In this document: one piece after another, positions 11,232 through 21,300 of the stretch
Layout of the letters: each line of letters opens with the position of its first letter
How positions within the stretch are numbered: position 1 is the stretch's first letter
Assembly (NCBI RefSeq): GCF_030269925.1
Contig: NC_085133.1
Coordinates: 1,322,001-1,386,000, forward strand
DNA from: Bombyx mori
Taxonomy: Eukaryota; Arthropoda; Insecta; Lepidoptera; Bombycidae
Length of the DNA stretch: 64,000 nucleotides
Direction: 5' to 3'
The notes under the pieces: generated by a model
The model's input: only the letters and a program-made list of their open reading frames with translations
What the model was told of the DNA's origin: nothing
Database searches by the model: none
Made by a program: the position numbers and the translations under genes

Positions 11232-11377
11232 GTACCTTATGTGGAATATACATTACCTATTATATGTAATATAAATATACATTTTAGTCAAGAGTTAACT
11301 CGGTAACCTTTTGGTGGAACCAACATTTCTCGAAATAATAATAGCTTTACTAAAAATACAACAAACTCCATAATAAT

Positions 11378-11523
11378 ACTCCTCCTCCTCCTCCTCCTTG
11401 CGTCGATAATCCTCAGTGCTGAGGGTCGTGGCCTCCTCTAATCACTTTCTCCTGCATCATCTTGCGCCATTCCTGCCTGTCCTCGGCTGTGTGGATAGCA
11501 ACTAGTAATAATAATAATAATAG
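11378..11523 (-). repeat. Simple repeats flanking a LINE-like scrap
   Basis: A (CTC)n run at about 11381-11398 and an (ATA)n run at about 11508-11522 enclose ~100 bp containing CTCAGTGCTGAGGGTCGTGG. This resembles the 3' end of a LINE on the minus strand, where trinucleotide runs are typical tails. Confidence 0.4.
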
Positions 11524-12752
11524 TATAGATAATAATACTAGTATTAGCTAAAATTTCATCAGTCACTTATTGGTCTACAAAAAAAAATCCGTCTTCTCAT
11601 CACAACAGCTTTACTGTGATCACAATATTGCCAATATTTTAATTGGTTTGAGTTCCTAAACCTAGCCTAAGATCTTATAGGGGATGTAATACGCTGACAA
11701 TATTCACGACCTGTATAACTTGAACTACTCATATCCATTCATTGAAAATAGTACAGTGAAAAATCAAACCTGAAAACAAAAAACTGGCGGTTGGAAATTT
11801 GAAGCTCAAGCTTCAGTTGTAAGAATAATTGACGTATCCAATTAAAACTTCCACTAAATTCACAGTGCTTCACGTAATTAAACCTGTGTGAAAGTTTTCA
11901 AAGATATCAACCGATACGCTATGTAATTACCTCAGATAATTGAGTTAAGATGTTTTCAGATTAATAAATCGGATGGATATGGTTGAGATTCTCATTTTTT
12001 CACCAGAGCAGAGAGCTGATTTTAAATAAGTTAGTACTACTGTCATTGCCAGACTGCTATTGAGCTGCTGTTCCAACATAAAGGGCGGAGTAGCGGTTAG
12101 TACAATACTATTGAGATTCCGACCTTGTATCGTAAGGGTTCAGGTCTATCGTCCATGACTATTTTTTATTTTTCTCTTTTTTCTTCTTTTTTTCGATTAT
12201 TTCCTCGTCCTTCCCGATTGAAATTACTGTAAGATTGGTAAAAACGTATGAAAAGACCGTGGAACGGAGCGTTAAGATGAGAATGAGAGAGAACGGTAAG
12301 AAAAGGAAATGAGAATGACATACAGAATAACAGAGAAAAGGAAGATAGCGAAGACGGTTGAATGGGTAAGGCGTAAAAAAGATGTGAGATATTTTTTTTT
12401 ATTATAATAAAAGAAGAATATTTTGGAACATTATAATAGTTTTATTGTATGCGCTGCGATCCCAATTATACATTACTGTATGGCCAAGATTCCCAGCGAC
12501 AACTTCATGATGAACGATGAAGATACTAGAGGAAAACCTTATGTCTTTTCGGATTCTATAATAACCAGAAAACAATAGGGGGCGTAGAAATTTAAATTTT
12601 AGTTTCTCTCCCCTATGCGAGGGCAATATAATCTGAAGCTGGACGTTAGTGATCAAAAAGAGTTTTAGAGGACACAAGTTTAAAAAGCATGCTCCACTTA
12701 ACATTTTTTTATTTATTACAATTAGATTCGTGATGGCCTCATGGCTGAAAGG
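11524..12752. other. Unassigned AT-rich DNA
   Basis: No supported gene. A frame of 100 codons on the minus strand (12402-12704) has no recognisable domain and no supporting context. Confidence 0.4.
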
Positions 12753-13005
12753 TTTTTTTTTTTTTTATTGCTTGGATGAGTGGACTGGCTCACAGCCCAC
12801 CTGGTGTTAAGTGGTTTACTGGAGCCCATAGACATCTACAACGTAAATGCGCCACCCATCTTGAGATATAAGTTCTAAGGTCTCAATTATAGTTACAACG
12901 GCTGCCCCACCCTTCAAACCGAAACACATTACTGCTTCACGGCAGGAATAGGCAGGGTGGTGGTACCTATCCGTGCGGACTCACAAGAGGTCCTACCACC
13001 AGTAA
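12753..13005 (-). mobile_element. Bm1-type SINE, 3' module only
   Basis: Complete module ending at ACCACCAGT with an intact T run. Confidence 0.85.
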
Positions 13006-13894
13006 AAACGACCGATGTCAAGTGATTGCCGGAGTCCGTAGACATCACGTTCAAGTATCAGTTTTATGGTGTAACGGGTAGCTGAAAGCGTCAATGCTTC
13101 TAAAAACATTATAACTTTATTAGTTTATTTATTTAAATAAGTACTGCCACATCACAAACATCTAACATTATATTTATATTTATTTATAGTTTATATTTAG
13201 GTAAACGTTTTAATTCAATAAAACAATAAATAAATGTAGCAAACAAACAAATAAGCGATAGTTCCGAAAGTTTTTAACGGCCTCGTCAACTCTATGATAA
13301 GAGTAACTTGCCTCTATCTTTCAGCTTTACATTTGTAGAGTTTTATGTTTTGTCTCTACATGATAGTTCGACCTAGTTTTCTTGTATTGTTTTGCGGTTT
13401 TTAGGTAACGTAGAGTAAGAGATACAGACACAGTGGTCGAGACATTTTTAAATATGAATTTTCTGCCACTTTTTCTCTTCTCTACATCAAAAGAATTGTT
13501 TTTGCTTGTCCTAATAGAAACTTAAGCCCTTAACTTTGATAAGTCGGCGATCTCATAGCTCACTTGCCGCTAAGCTATTAATGGGATATTGGCTGCATCT
13601 ATACGATGGTTATCCAATGCATCTAACTAATGACCATTTATCTGATGATTTGCAAGCGAAGTAAATTGTCCCTTCGTAATAAGTTGACACTCTACAAAAC
13701 TTGCATACGTCCGTTCATGACCTCCTCCTGACCATGAGAAACGTGGACCTCCATGATGACATGGACCTAGAGTCCGTCAGTAAGTATCTACAAAAAAAGC
13801 GGCACTACACGAGAGCCCTCTCATCGTGGCCGCCGGTAGCTACACTCCCGATCCTGCGGACCGAATGGTAAGTAGTCGACGTCGTCCTAAGCAC
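13006..13894. other. Unassigned AT-rich DNA
   Basis: No gene. The stretch 13090-13250 is very AT-rich with many TTTATT and AATAAA words, possibly an old retroposon tail. Confidence 0.4.
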
Positions 13895-14395
13895 GTCATT
13901 TCGGACTCTCCCAATCTACTAACAGTGCTTTTAGGTACCTCAAGCACAAGTCAGCGTTCTCGCTTAACCAGTCGCTCGCGACAAAGGATCCGGTGGTAGA
14001 TTCTGCAAAGCACTGCCCTTACTGGTGGTAAGACCTCTTGTGAGTCCGCATGGGTAGGTACCACCACCACGCCTATTTCTGCCGTGAAGTAGTAATGCGT
14101 TTCGGTTTGAAGGGTAGGGCAACTATACTGAGACCTTAAAACTTATATCTCAAGGTGGATGGCGCATTTATATTGTAGATGTCTATGGGATCCAGTAATC
14201 ACTTAACACCAGGTGGGCTGTGAGCTCGTCCACCCGTATAATATATAAGCAATAAAAAAGAAATAAAAAAATAATAGGATTAGTGTTAGCAACGTCGTCA
14301 GGTTTGAGCCCCGTGAGCTCCCCTACTTGTTAGGTTACACTGACATAGCCTCTCAAAGCTACTGAAGCTAAGCTCAGGTACGAAAAAAGGAAAAA
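13895..14395 (-). repeat. Repeat C interrupted by a SINE
   Basis: The left half (13895-14020) and right half (14275-14395) together match the uninterrupted copy at about 9323-9628. The word order is CCCAATCTACTAAC, GTGCTTTTAGGTACCTCAAG, GATCCGGTGGTAGATTCTG, [SINE], GTGTTAGCAACG, TTTGAGCCCCGTGAGCTC. Confidence 0.7.
14021..14274 (+). mobile_element. Bm1-type SINE nested in repeat C
   Basis: Starts at ACTGGTGGTAAGACC and ends in an A-rich tail. It has lost the GGGTAGGGCAGCCGTTGTAA portion in part. It splits repeat C, so it is younger than that repeat. Confidence 0.85.
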
Positions 14396-15394
14396 AACTA
14401 ATAATCAAAGTCAGCTCATAGTCAGCAAAGCTCATAGCTCCTATAATAGTTAATTAAGTTAAAACTTTCGCTTGAACTCTTCAAAGATAAGAAAAGGCTT
14501 TGTTAATATTGAATTTTGTCTTATCCACGTAGTGTACAGCACTAGTGAAGTCATTATTTTGAATTGGCCCTATTTCAATAAAATCGAAAGTGTCAATTAT
14601 GTTTGCGTTTATACATAATGTAAGTCGAAACAAATTAGGGAAGCGGTCGCCATCGCATTGAGACAGGCGACTTTAGCAGACTATGACGTCATAGTTGTTA
14701 AAATATTTTTGCTTTTACATAAATCATCATCATCATATATATGTCGGCGTTAAGCCAGGGTTTACACACATAAGTTCTTTTACAATGAAAATACAATTCT
14801 ATAAAACTTTAACATTACTTGTTCACAACAAAAAGCCACGCCTGAGTTATTCAGTGGTTCTTACACAATTAGCCATTTTGTGATGGTTATAGCAACTACA
14901 ACTTCTTTTATACAAACAAATGTAATTACTGCGAAACAATTCACAAAACATAGCTTAATATTCAAAATACATATTTTAGTGATTTTACATGACTCACATT
15001 TAATTTATTTTACATGAATTACTTATAAGTAATATTAACTAACATTGTTATTATCCAGCCTAATAATAGATGGCGTCAACAACATCATTGCATAACAATT
15101 ACAAACTTAATTATATTATTAGTACTGTTAATTATAATATAAATTATTATTACTATTTATGCTTTATTCATATTTAATCATTTATACAGCAATTTGTGTT
15201 TTTAAACAATAATATAAACATTAAACATATTCTGAACATTTTCTCATCCAAACAGTGTCTGCTAATTATTAAATATGGTAGAATAACAGTTTTGTTGCTA
15301 ATAAATAGTAACATAGAATAAACTAAACTATATATTATTATTAATTATTGCCAACAGTGACGTTTGCGCCCATATATACTTCACTACATAGTAT
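14396..15394. other. Unassigned, very AT-rich
   Basis: Contains a short CATCAT run near 14722 that could be a LINE tail. Nothing else is assignable. Confidence 0.4.
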
Positions 15395-15592
15395 AAAACA
15401 AAGTCGCTTTCTCTGTCCCTATATCCCTATGTATGCTTAAATCTTTAAAACGACGCAACGGATTTTGATGCGGTTTTTTTTGATAGATAGAGTGTTGAAG
15501 AGGAAGGTTTATATGTATAATAACATCCATTAAGTAGTGGAGAAATTAATAATAAATTACAGTTTCCGAAGCGAAGCGAAGGTGGTCGCTAG
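15395..15592 (+). mobile_element. Helitron-like 3' end
   Basis: Ends GTGGTCGCTAG followed by T, fitting the Helitron rule (3' end CTRR, insertion between A and T). The upstream body, including AAAACGACGCAACGGATTTT and GATAGAGTGTTGAAGAGGAA, resembles non-autonomous Helitron repeats I recall from Lepidoptera. The 5' limit is uncertain. Confidence 0.5.
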
Positions 15593-15880
15593 TAATATTA
15601 TAAAGCTGAAAAGTTTGTTTGTTTGAACGCGCTAATCTCAGGAACTACTGGTCCGATTTGAAAAATGATTTCAGTGTTAGATAGCCCATTTATCGAGGAA
15701 TTATATATAATATTACGCTCAAACCAATACAAGCGGAGCACCAATAAAGAATGTTTCAAAATCGGGGTTTTGATCCCTTTTGAGAGCTTTCACTGCGTGC
15801 GCTGCAAAAACGGTTAAAGTTTCGCTAAAGTAATGTATGACAAATTGGTCCCCTTTAAAAGATCTTAAAAAAGTCTTTTA
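15593..15880 (+). mobile_element. Helitron-like 5' part
   Basis: Starts with AATATTATAAAGCTGAA, GTTTGTTTGTTTGAACGCGC and CTGGTCCGATTTGAAAAA, the head of a common lepidopteran Helitron-like family. It directly abuts the preceding 3' end. No CTAGT end is visible for this piece. Confidence 0.5.
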
Positions 15881-15916
15881 TGTTAAATAATGTTATGTTA
15901 ACTTTTATATTAATAA

Positions 15917-16002
15917 ATGTCTATGGGCTCCAGTAACCACTTAACACCAGGTGGGCTGTGAGCTCGTCCACCCACCTAAGCAATAAAAAAATAAAAAAAA
16001 AA
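15917..16002 (+). mobile_element. Bm1-type SINE, last 80 bp
   Basis: Only the terminal GTCTATGGGCTCCAGTAACC to AAGCAATAAAAAAATAAA portion. Strongly 5'-truncated. Confidence 0.8.
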
Positions 16003-16539
16003 TATACGGTACTATTCGCATATTGACATATGTGAAGTTGTCGACTTATATATAAGGTTGACTATACATTTTGTTGCTATTGTAAGCAAAAAAAACACTA
16101 CCAGGACTCACGGTCAAACGCTCAGAACTTCGCCGACTTTTTTTATTAAGCTTTCTTGTAGTACAAAAGCTTGCTCCGAGAAAAAGCTTAGTAACAAGTT
16201 ACTTTAACTTAGTCTCATTCAATTTGTTGTAAAGTTAGATCGATAGTGTTGCAAGAACTGAAACTCGGGCTATGTTCAAAAGTTAAAGGTTATGCAGAAT
16301 TCTTAACTTTGTTTCATGTATTATTCAGAAAGGAGTTGATTGTATGGTTTCGACTAACTTGACTTTCATAGCTTTTCGTGGATAAATTACTTTGCGACAG
16401 AAACAGGTAAGATGATGGTACCCTGTAATTATCATGATCTTTTTTTTTATCAGGAGGTAATAGCCGGACTTCCGCCTTTCACTGGGAATGGAGGGCAGGG
16501 CATGTTGGATTCGAACCAACTAAAACCTTCTGTCGCTCA

Positions 16540-16790
16540 ACAACCAGCATCCAAACGTCGCATGAGACAGAACTCATGTAAAGGCAAAGGGGGGAAAGTG
16601 AAGCGTTTAGTGCGGAGCACATCTCTCCCATCACCCTCCCCCTCGGGACGCCGGACCGGCGGTCGTCGGCGCCACGACCACCAGCCCTCTCGGTCGGCAG
16701 GCATCATAATCAAATTAGGCGATCGCTGATGACAATGTATGATGACGTCCGGGTGGTCTGAAGATGAACTGGTAACGGAATAATTGGATT
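16540..16790. other. GC-rich island of unknown nature
   Basis: A block with CCCTCCCCCTCGGGACGCC and GGCGGTCGTCGGCGCCACGAC stands out from AT-rich surroundings. Frames of 105 codons (plus, 16412-16729) and 85 codons (minus, 16537-16794) overlap. Both translate to R/S/P-rich sequence typical of GC-rich noncoding DNA, although the plus frame could be a scrap of a LINE ORF1. I do not recognise a domain. Confidence 0.35.
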
Positions 16791-17081
16791 GCAATCGAAC
16801 TTACATAAAATCAGCTTAACCGATGCTTCCAGTCTAGTAAGATCCCAGATTTTTTTCTATATCTAGAAAGCATCTTAAGAGGATAGGGTTTAAGACGAAA
16901 AAGCTTTCTACTACTATGATTTAATTTTTGGGAAAACAGTGCTAGTAACTTGTTTGTAGTTAGCAAAAGGGTATGCCATTAACAAACATCCTTTGTATCT
17001 TAATACCTATATCTAAGAGTCTACAGTGCTACCGTAATATATTCTGTAGGCTTTTGGAAGCTCTAAATGTATTTAATACGC

Positions 17082-17313
17082 TTTTTTTATTGCTTAGATG
17101 GGTGGACGAGCTCACGACCTACTTGGTTTTAAGTGGTTACCGGAACCCACAGACATCTACAACGTAAATGCCGCCACCCACCTACAGACATGAGGTCTAC
17201 GTTTTAACAACACAACGGCTGCCCCGTCCTGCAAGCCAAAAGGCATTACTGCTTCCCATTATTACTGGAACACACCCACCCGTGCAAACTCACAAGACTT
17301 CCTACTACCACTA
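17082..17313 (-). mobile_element. Diverged Bm1-type SINE module
   Basis: T run and module order are clear, but several blocks are altered (for example around 17220-17300). Confidence 0.8.
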
Positions 17314-17451
17314 TTTTTTGTAAACTTGACTTGTCTCTAATGTAACAGAGCTTTTCAATGTAATTTTGGCCAACTCCAAGGCATCCGATCAACGATCGAA
17401 ATTTTCCACGTATCGTATTAGCTTCGTGGACCTCATCAGCATATTTTTTTT

Positions 17452-17665
17452 CCTTAACCTTTTGCTGGTAGCCTAAGAGGCCATTCCAGCTACGCGCGGA
17501 CGGGTAGGTGAGCTCACGGGCTCAACCTGAGAGAATTTGCTAGCACTAGCCCTAGCAAGAGCAGTGCTTCGCAGAATCTACTGCCGAATCAGAATCGAGA
17601 TCCCCTGAAAACATCCGGCAGGAAACTCAGTAACCAGCATCCGAAGCTAGGCCACTGCTTTCCTC
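17452..17665 (+). repeat. Dispersed repeat C, opposite orientation
   Basis: Contains TTTTGCTGGTAGCCTAAGAG, GGTGAGCTCACGGGCTCAACC, AGCAGTGCTTCGCAGAATCTAC and GGCAGGAAACTCAGTAACC. These are the reverse complement of landmarks in the copies at 9323-9628 and 13895-14395. Non-coding. Confidence 0.6.
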
Positions 17666-17994
17666 ATAGCTTCCTTGAAGAAGGACGCACAAAGCATCGA
17701 GGAGTTCAAAGCAGACGAACCAAGAGTCCAAAAAAGTATCAAGTCCCCTCTTAAACCATAATATTACGAAAACATGAAAAATCGATTGGTCAAAACTTCA
17801 GAACTCGACTAAGATTTTACGATAGAATAATGCTCGGTATTAAAGGTGTGTGAACAATCCAGATAAACGGTTATAAATTGCAGCTTCACCAGAAACTATC
17901 CTTCCTTCCGAGCTCTCCTGGGTTATCTGCACTCAAGCGAAACTGGGCTGGACTCAGAAATGAATTAATATATTTTTATAATTATAGTACATTA

Positions 17995-18260
17995 TCTATA
18001 CTAATATTACAAAGAGGAAATATTTGTTTGTTTGTTTGTATTGAAAGGCTCCGAAACTACTGAACCGATTTGAAAAATTATTTCATTGTTTGGAAGCTAC
18101 AGTATTCCCGAGTCCCGACATAGGCAATAATCTTTTTTGAAAAAAAATACGGATCCTTACTAAAACTCCAATAATGTAACCTAAGGTGTCAAAAAATTGC
18201 CTAGAATATTCTTTACATCGCGTGCGCTGCGAAAACGATTGTTGATAGAATAAAATAATG
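17995..18260 (+). mobile_element. Helitron-like 5' part
   Basis: Begins TCTATACTAATATTAC directly after an A, the expected Helitron 5' start and target. Continues with GTTTGTTTGTTTGTATTG and CTACTGAACCGATTTGAAAA. No 3' CTAGT end was found, so the right boundary is approximate. Confidence 0.55.
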
Positions 18261-18434
18261 TACTACGACTTTGTAGAACACATTATTATTTACAAAAAGT
18301 GTCGCGACGGTACATGTTTAACTATTATAGTTATGCCGCAATAAGTGTTCTTTTATTTAAAAAATAAATCAACGTCAAATATTGTTGAAATTTTTCTACT
18401 ATAAATACGAGTGACTATCGTCACACAAGTTGAA

Positions 18435-18732
18435 GTCGTCGTGGCCTAAAGGTTAAGACGTCCGGTGCATTCGTGTTGAGCGATGCCCCGGTGTTCGAAT
18501 CTCAGGCGGATACCAATTTTTCTAATGAAATACGTACTCAACAAATGTTCACGGTTGACTTCCACGGTGAAGGAATAACATCGTGTAATAAAAATCAAAC
18601 CCGCAAAATTATAATTTGCGTAATTACTGGTGGTAGGACCTCTTGTGAGTCTGCGCGGGTAGGTGGTACCTACCCGCACGGTGGTACCACCCCGCCTGTT
18701 TCTGCCGTGAAGCAGTAATGCGTTTCGGTTTG
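18435..18732 (+). mobile_element. Bm1 SINE, 3'-truncated
   Basis: Has a tRNA-like head (A box TGGCCTAAAGG, B box TGTTCGAATC), body and the first ~100 bp of the 3' module, then stops at GTTTCGGTTTG. A 23-nt palindromic insertion (18655-18677) duplicates GCGGGTAGG in inverted form. Confidence 0.8.
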
Positions 18733-18737
18733 TCATT

Positions 18738-18992
18738 ATGGAAGGCAATGTAAATGAAGAGAATGGCGTCAGCGACGTTGGTGTCATCATTTTTAAAACA
18801 CCATGTAACCTACCAGATCCGTCATATCTTTTTGAGTTTACACGCCAAATTCCGCCCTGCGAGTATCTCAAATATATCTTGAAAAGCCCTGCGTTTCAGT
18901 TTTATTTAAAAATGAAACAGTGGCATTCACGGAAAAAGGGAAAACTAAAAGTATTCGTTGGAAATATGCAGGTTTTTAAAACCCATGAGTGA
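18738..18992 (+). CDS. Small ORF of unknown function, possibly repeat-derived
   Basis: An 84-codon frame starting at ATG 18738, directly after the truncated SINE. The translation has an acidic start (MEGNVNEENG), a central part with PDPSYLFEFTRQIPPCEYL and a basic end (MKQWHSRKKGKLKVF). The composition looks more protein-like than its neighbours. The opposite strand is also open through the SINE junction. I do not recognise the product. It may be a real exon, a fragment of a transposon gene, or chance. No splice context or poly(A) signal is convincing. Confidence 0.3.
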   Translation: MEGNVNEENGVSDVGVIIFKTPCNLPDPSYLFEFTRQIPPCEYLKYILKSPAFQFYLKMKQWHSRKKGKLKVFVGNMQVFKTHE

Positions 18993-19149
18993 AAAAATTC
19001 GTTTACGCTTCTCATTGTGTCAGATTGTACTGAAAATTTTGAATCTACATGTTTTTCGTGCGTTGTAGGCTCAGATGAGCTCACAGCCCATCTGCTGGTA
19101 AATGGTTACCGATACCGTGCTCATGGATATACCCATTAAATGAAACGAT

Positions 19150-19349
19150 CATTCATTCATTATCCTGCCCTTCTCCCAGTCACCTGGGGTCGGCGCAACA
19201 TGTTTTCTCCTTCCATACTCTTCTATCATATACCATTTCTTCGCTCACTCCCCTCTTACCCATATCGTCTTTCACACAACCTATCCATTTCTTCTTAGGT
19301 CTACCTCTTCCTCCATATCCTTCCACATTCATAGTTAACACTCTCTTAC
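19150..19349 (-). pseudogene. LINE 3' remnant
   Basis: On the minus strand a broken frame encodes parts resembling the KKWMDCVKDDM-type segment near the C-terminus of lepidopteran RTE-like LINEs, with the complement of CATTCATTCATT as the tail-side simple repeat. It contains stops. Assignment is from memory and tentative. Confidence 0.45.
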
Positions 19350-19539
19350 TGCACTACCCGTTGTCATGCTAATTTCATCAACGGAATAACGAAAGTGTAT
19401 TGTTATGCTAACAAAATTACGGGAATGCAGAATTAGGTTACAAGGTCCTTATTCTCATGCAAACATCTCATTGTTATGCGAAATTTAAAATGTACACGAA
19501 AACTTTTAATAGCTTTAACAATTTATGGAGAGCTATAAA

Positions 19540-19620
19540 CCTGAGATAGCCCGAGGATCGTACTTGATTGCATGCAATTGCAGAAACACATGTCCAGCAG
19601 TGGGCTGATGATGATGATAG
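19540..19620 (+). repeat. LINE 3' end with GAT repeat tail
   Basis: CATGTCCAGCAGTGGGCTGA followed by TGATGATGATGAT is a typical RTE-like LINE 3' end in Lepidoptera (encoding CPAVG or QQWA-type C-termini just before a trinucleotide tail). Confidence 0.5.
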
Positions 19621-20004
19621 AGATCTCTAGAAATTTATAGAGATATGGCGCTAGATGACCGCGGCAAGCACGAAATTCAATCAATCAAACATTCATAGTT
19701 AACACTCTCTTACAAACCTAAAATGAAACGATCATTGATTGAATTAATTAATTGTTCAAGTTCGTTGAAGGTAGAAAACGGAAAGACCATCTCCAACACA
19801 AACAGAGCTCAATCTCATTTGCAATGTTTAAAAACAACTATTCACTATTATCACTATTATTGTCTTTTTAATTGACTTATTTCTCATTGACTTGTAGGTA
19901 AGTACATAAAGTATTTTTGCTTGCAGTAAACGATTGCCTAGAAAAGATATTTTCAACTATCAGAACGCCGATTGTATAAATTAACACTGTTTACTAATCT
20001 ATAA

Positions 20005-20291
20005 TCTTTATATATAAAAATGAATTGCTATTCGTTAGTCTCGCTAAAACACGAGAACGGCTGGACCGATTTGGCTAATTTTGGTCTTAAATTATTTGTG
20101 GAAGTCCAGAGAAGGTTTAAAAGGTAGATAAATATCAAAACGCTCCGAATTAAATAAAAATAACAATTTTATTTTTCCTTTGATGTGTCCCCGTCGGACG
20201 GATTCCTTTTGTTTGTTTTAAGTTTATTTTATACAAAAGCTTAGGTCTTTTATTTATCGATTGAGGCACTACGAAGTCTGCCGGTCAGCTA
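20005..20291 (+). mobile_element. Non-autonomous Helitron-like element
   Basis: Starts TCTTTATATATAAAAATG after an A, contains ACGGCTGGACCGATTTGGC and AGAAGGTTTAAAAGGTAG, and ends near GCCGGTCAGCTA, a mutated form of the usual AGCTAGT end. The fit to the Helitron start and target is good; the end is damaged. Confidence 0.6.
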
Positions 20292-20354
20292 TTTTCAATA
20301 TAAAATATTTTTAGCGTGCAATAAAGTATACGTACTTTTTCTTATGATTGAAGA

Positions 20355-20402
20355 ATTACTGGTGGCCCGGAGGCGTTTCCAGTTTCACCAGGATAGGTGG
20401 GC
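20355..20402 (+). repeat. Dispersed repeat E, copy 2
   Basis: GGTGGCCCGGAGGCGTTTCC, AGTTTCACCAGGATAGGTGGG is the inverted counterpart of 8470-8545. Confidence 0.5.
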
Positions 20403-20759
20403 TGCGTGCTTTATAAAGTCACATCTCTACAGATCTCTTTACCTACTTAGTCGTTGGTAGTAAACGGTCGAAGGACCGCTTGAACGGTGGGTTAGTTCTT
20501 TTGTCATCTTTTTTATGTACATATCAGAACGGTCAATTTGTTCCTTGTCGTCTGGTTCGTGTCCGTCTTTTAGGAAATCAAAAAAAGTACATACTGCCTG
20601 CCGCTAGTCGCGTACGCCCTTAATTTTTTAATAATAATTATTATATTACATTGTGTATTAATTGTATGTATATTTACGGGTGTATGTATGTATGTTTACA
20701 TATATAATATATTCACTGGATTGGTACACCGCGCTTAGTTCGCTTCCAAATGATTCGTG

Positions 20760-20893
20760 TCCACCTGATGGTTGTCTGGATGAGATCGTTCTTAGCGATA
20801 AGACCGCCAATTGTACTTTTTTGTATTTAATGTAGCGCACTGTTTATTTGTTTTTTGGTGTACAATAAAGAATACTCTCTCTCTCTCTCTCTC
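20760..20893 (+). repeat. LINE-like 3' UTR with (TC)n tail
   Basis: CACCTGATGG, GATGAGATCG, TTAGCGATAAGACCGCC and GGTGTACAATAAAGAATA followed by a (TC)n run. I recall this order as a common LINE 3' end in Lepidoptera. The poly(A)-signal-like AATAAA sits just before the simple repeat. Confidence 0.55.
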
Positions 20894-20939
20894 CATCATT
20901 CGTTCCATTTCTCTCTTTATTTTTGAATTCTTGTCAAGT

Positions 20940-21300
20940 GTCTGTCTTAGTCTGTGTCTAGTCGTTGTAGGTCTTAAAGCGCGCACATGGCGGTACCTGG
21001 GTCCCCACCCAGCCGGAGTGGAGGAGCTCGTTGGGGTTTAGTCGGTAGTCGTTAAGCTGGACGGGTTTGGCGAGAGCTGAACTTAGCCCAGCGCGCCTTT
21101 CTAAAGGCGTAGTCTCCGTGGACCAATTGGTTGAGGGCGTGGACCTCGGTTCGCAACTTCTTCCTCTTTCTTCCACCGGAGGCGCGGAGTCCGACATAAC
21201 CCGGTCCCATAACCGGTTACCACTTACCGATTACTAATTACGGTTATCACTCCATCAGAAGGGACCGTGAGCTGGTCCACCCTTTTAAGGAATAAAAATA
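20940..21300. repeat. Probable retroelement UTR, unclassified
   Basis: Higher GC than the surroundings, with phrases such as GGTCCCCACCCAGCCGG and GGGGTTTAGTCGGTAG that resemble R1-type LINE 3' UTRs, then a degraded tail (GTGAGCTGGTCCACCC and AATAAAAAT). Confidence 0.35.

Noticed and set aside
11035..11274. 79-codon ORF over the second SINE family
   Set aside because: It crosses the tRNA-like head of a SINE in reverse, so coding is not expected.
18435..18500. tRNA gene
   Set aside because: The A and B boxes belong to the head of a Bm1 SINE, and a proper cloverleaf with CCA-ready acceptor is not evident. The same holds for the other SINE heads.
20658..21197. Small overlapping ORFs around the (TC)n repeat
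   Set aside because: They run through a LINE-like 3' UTR and simple repeat.
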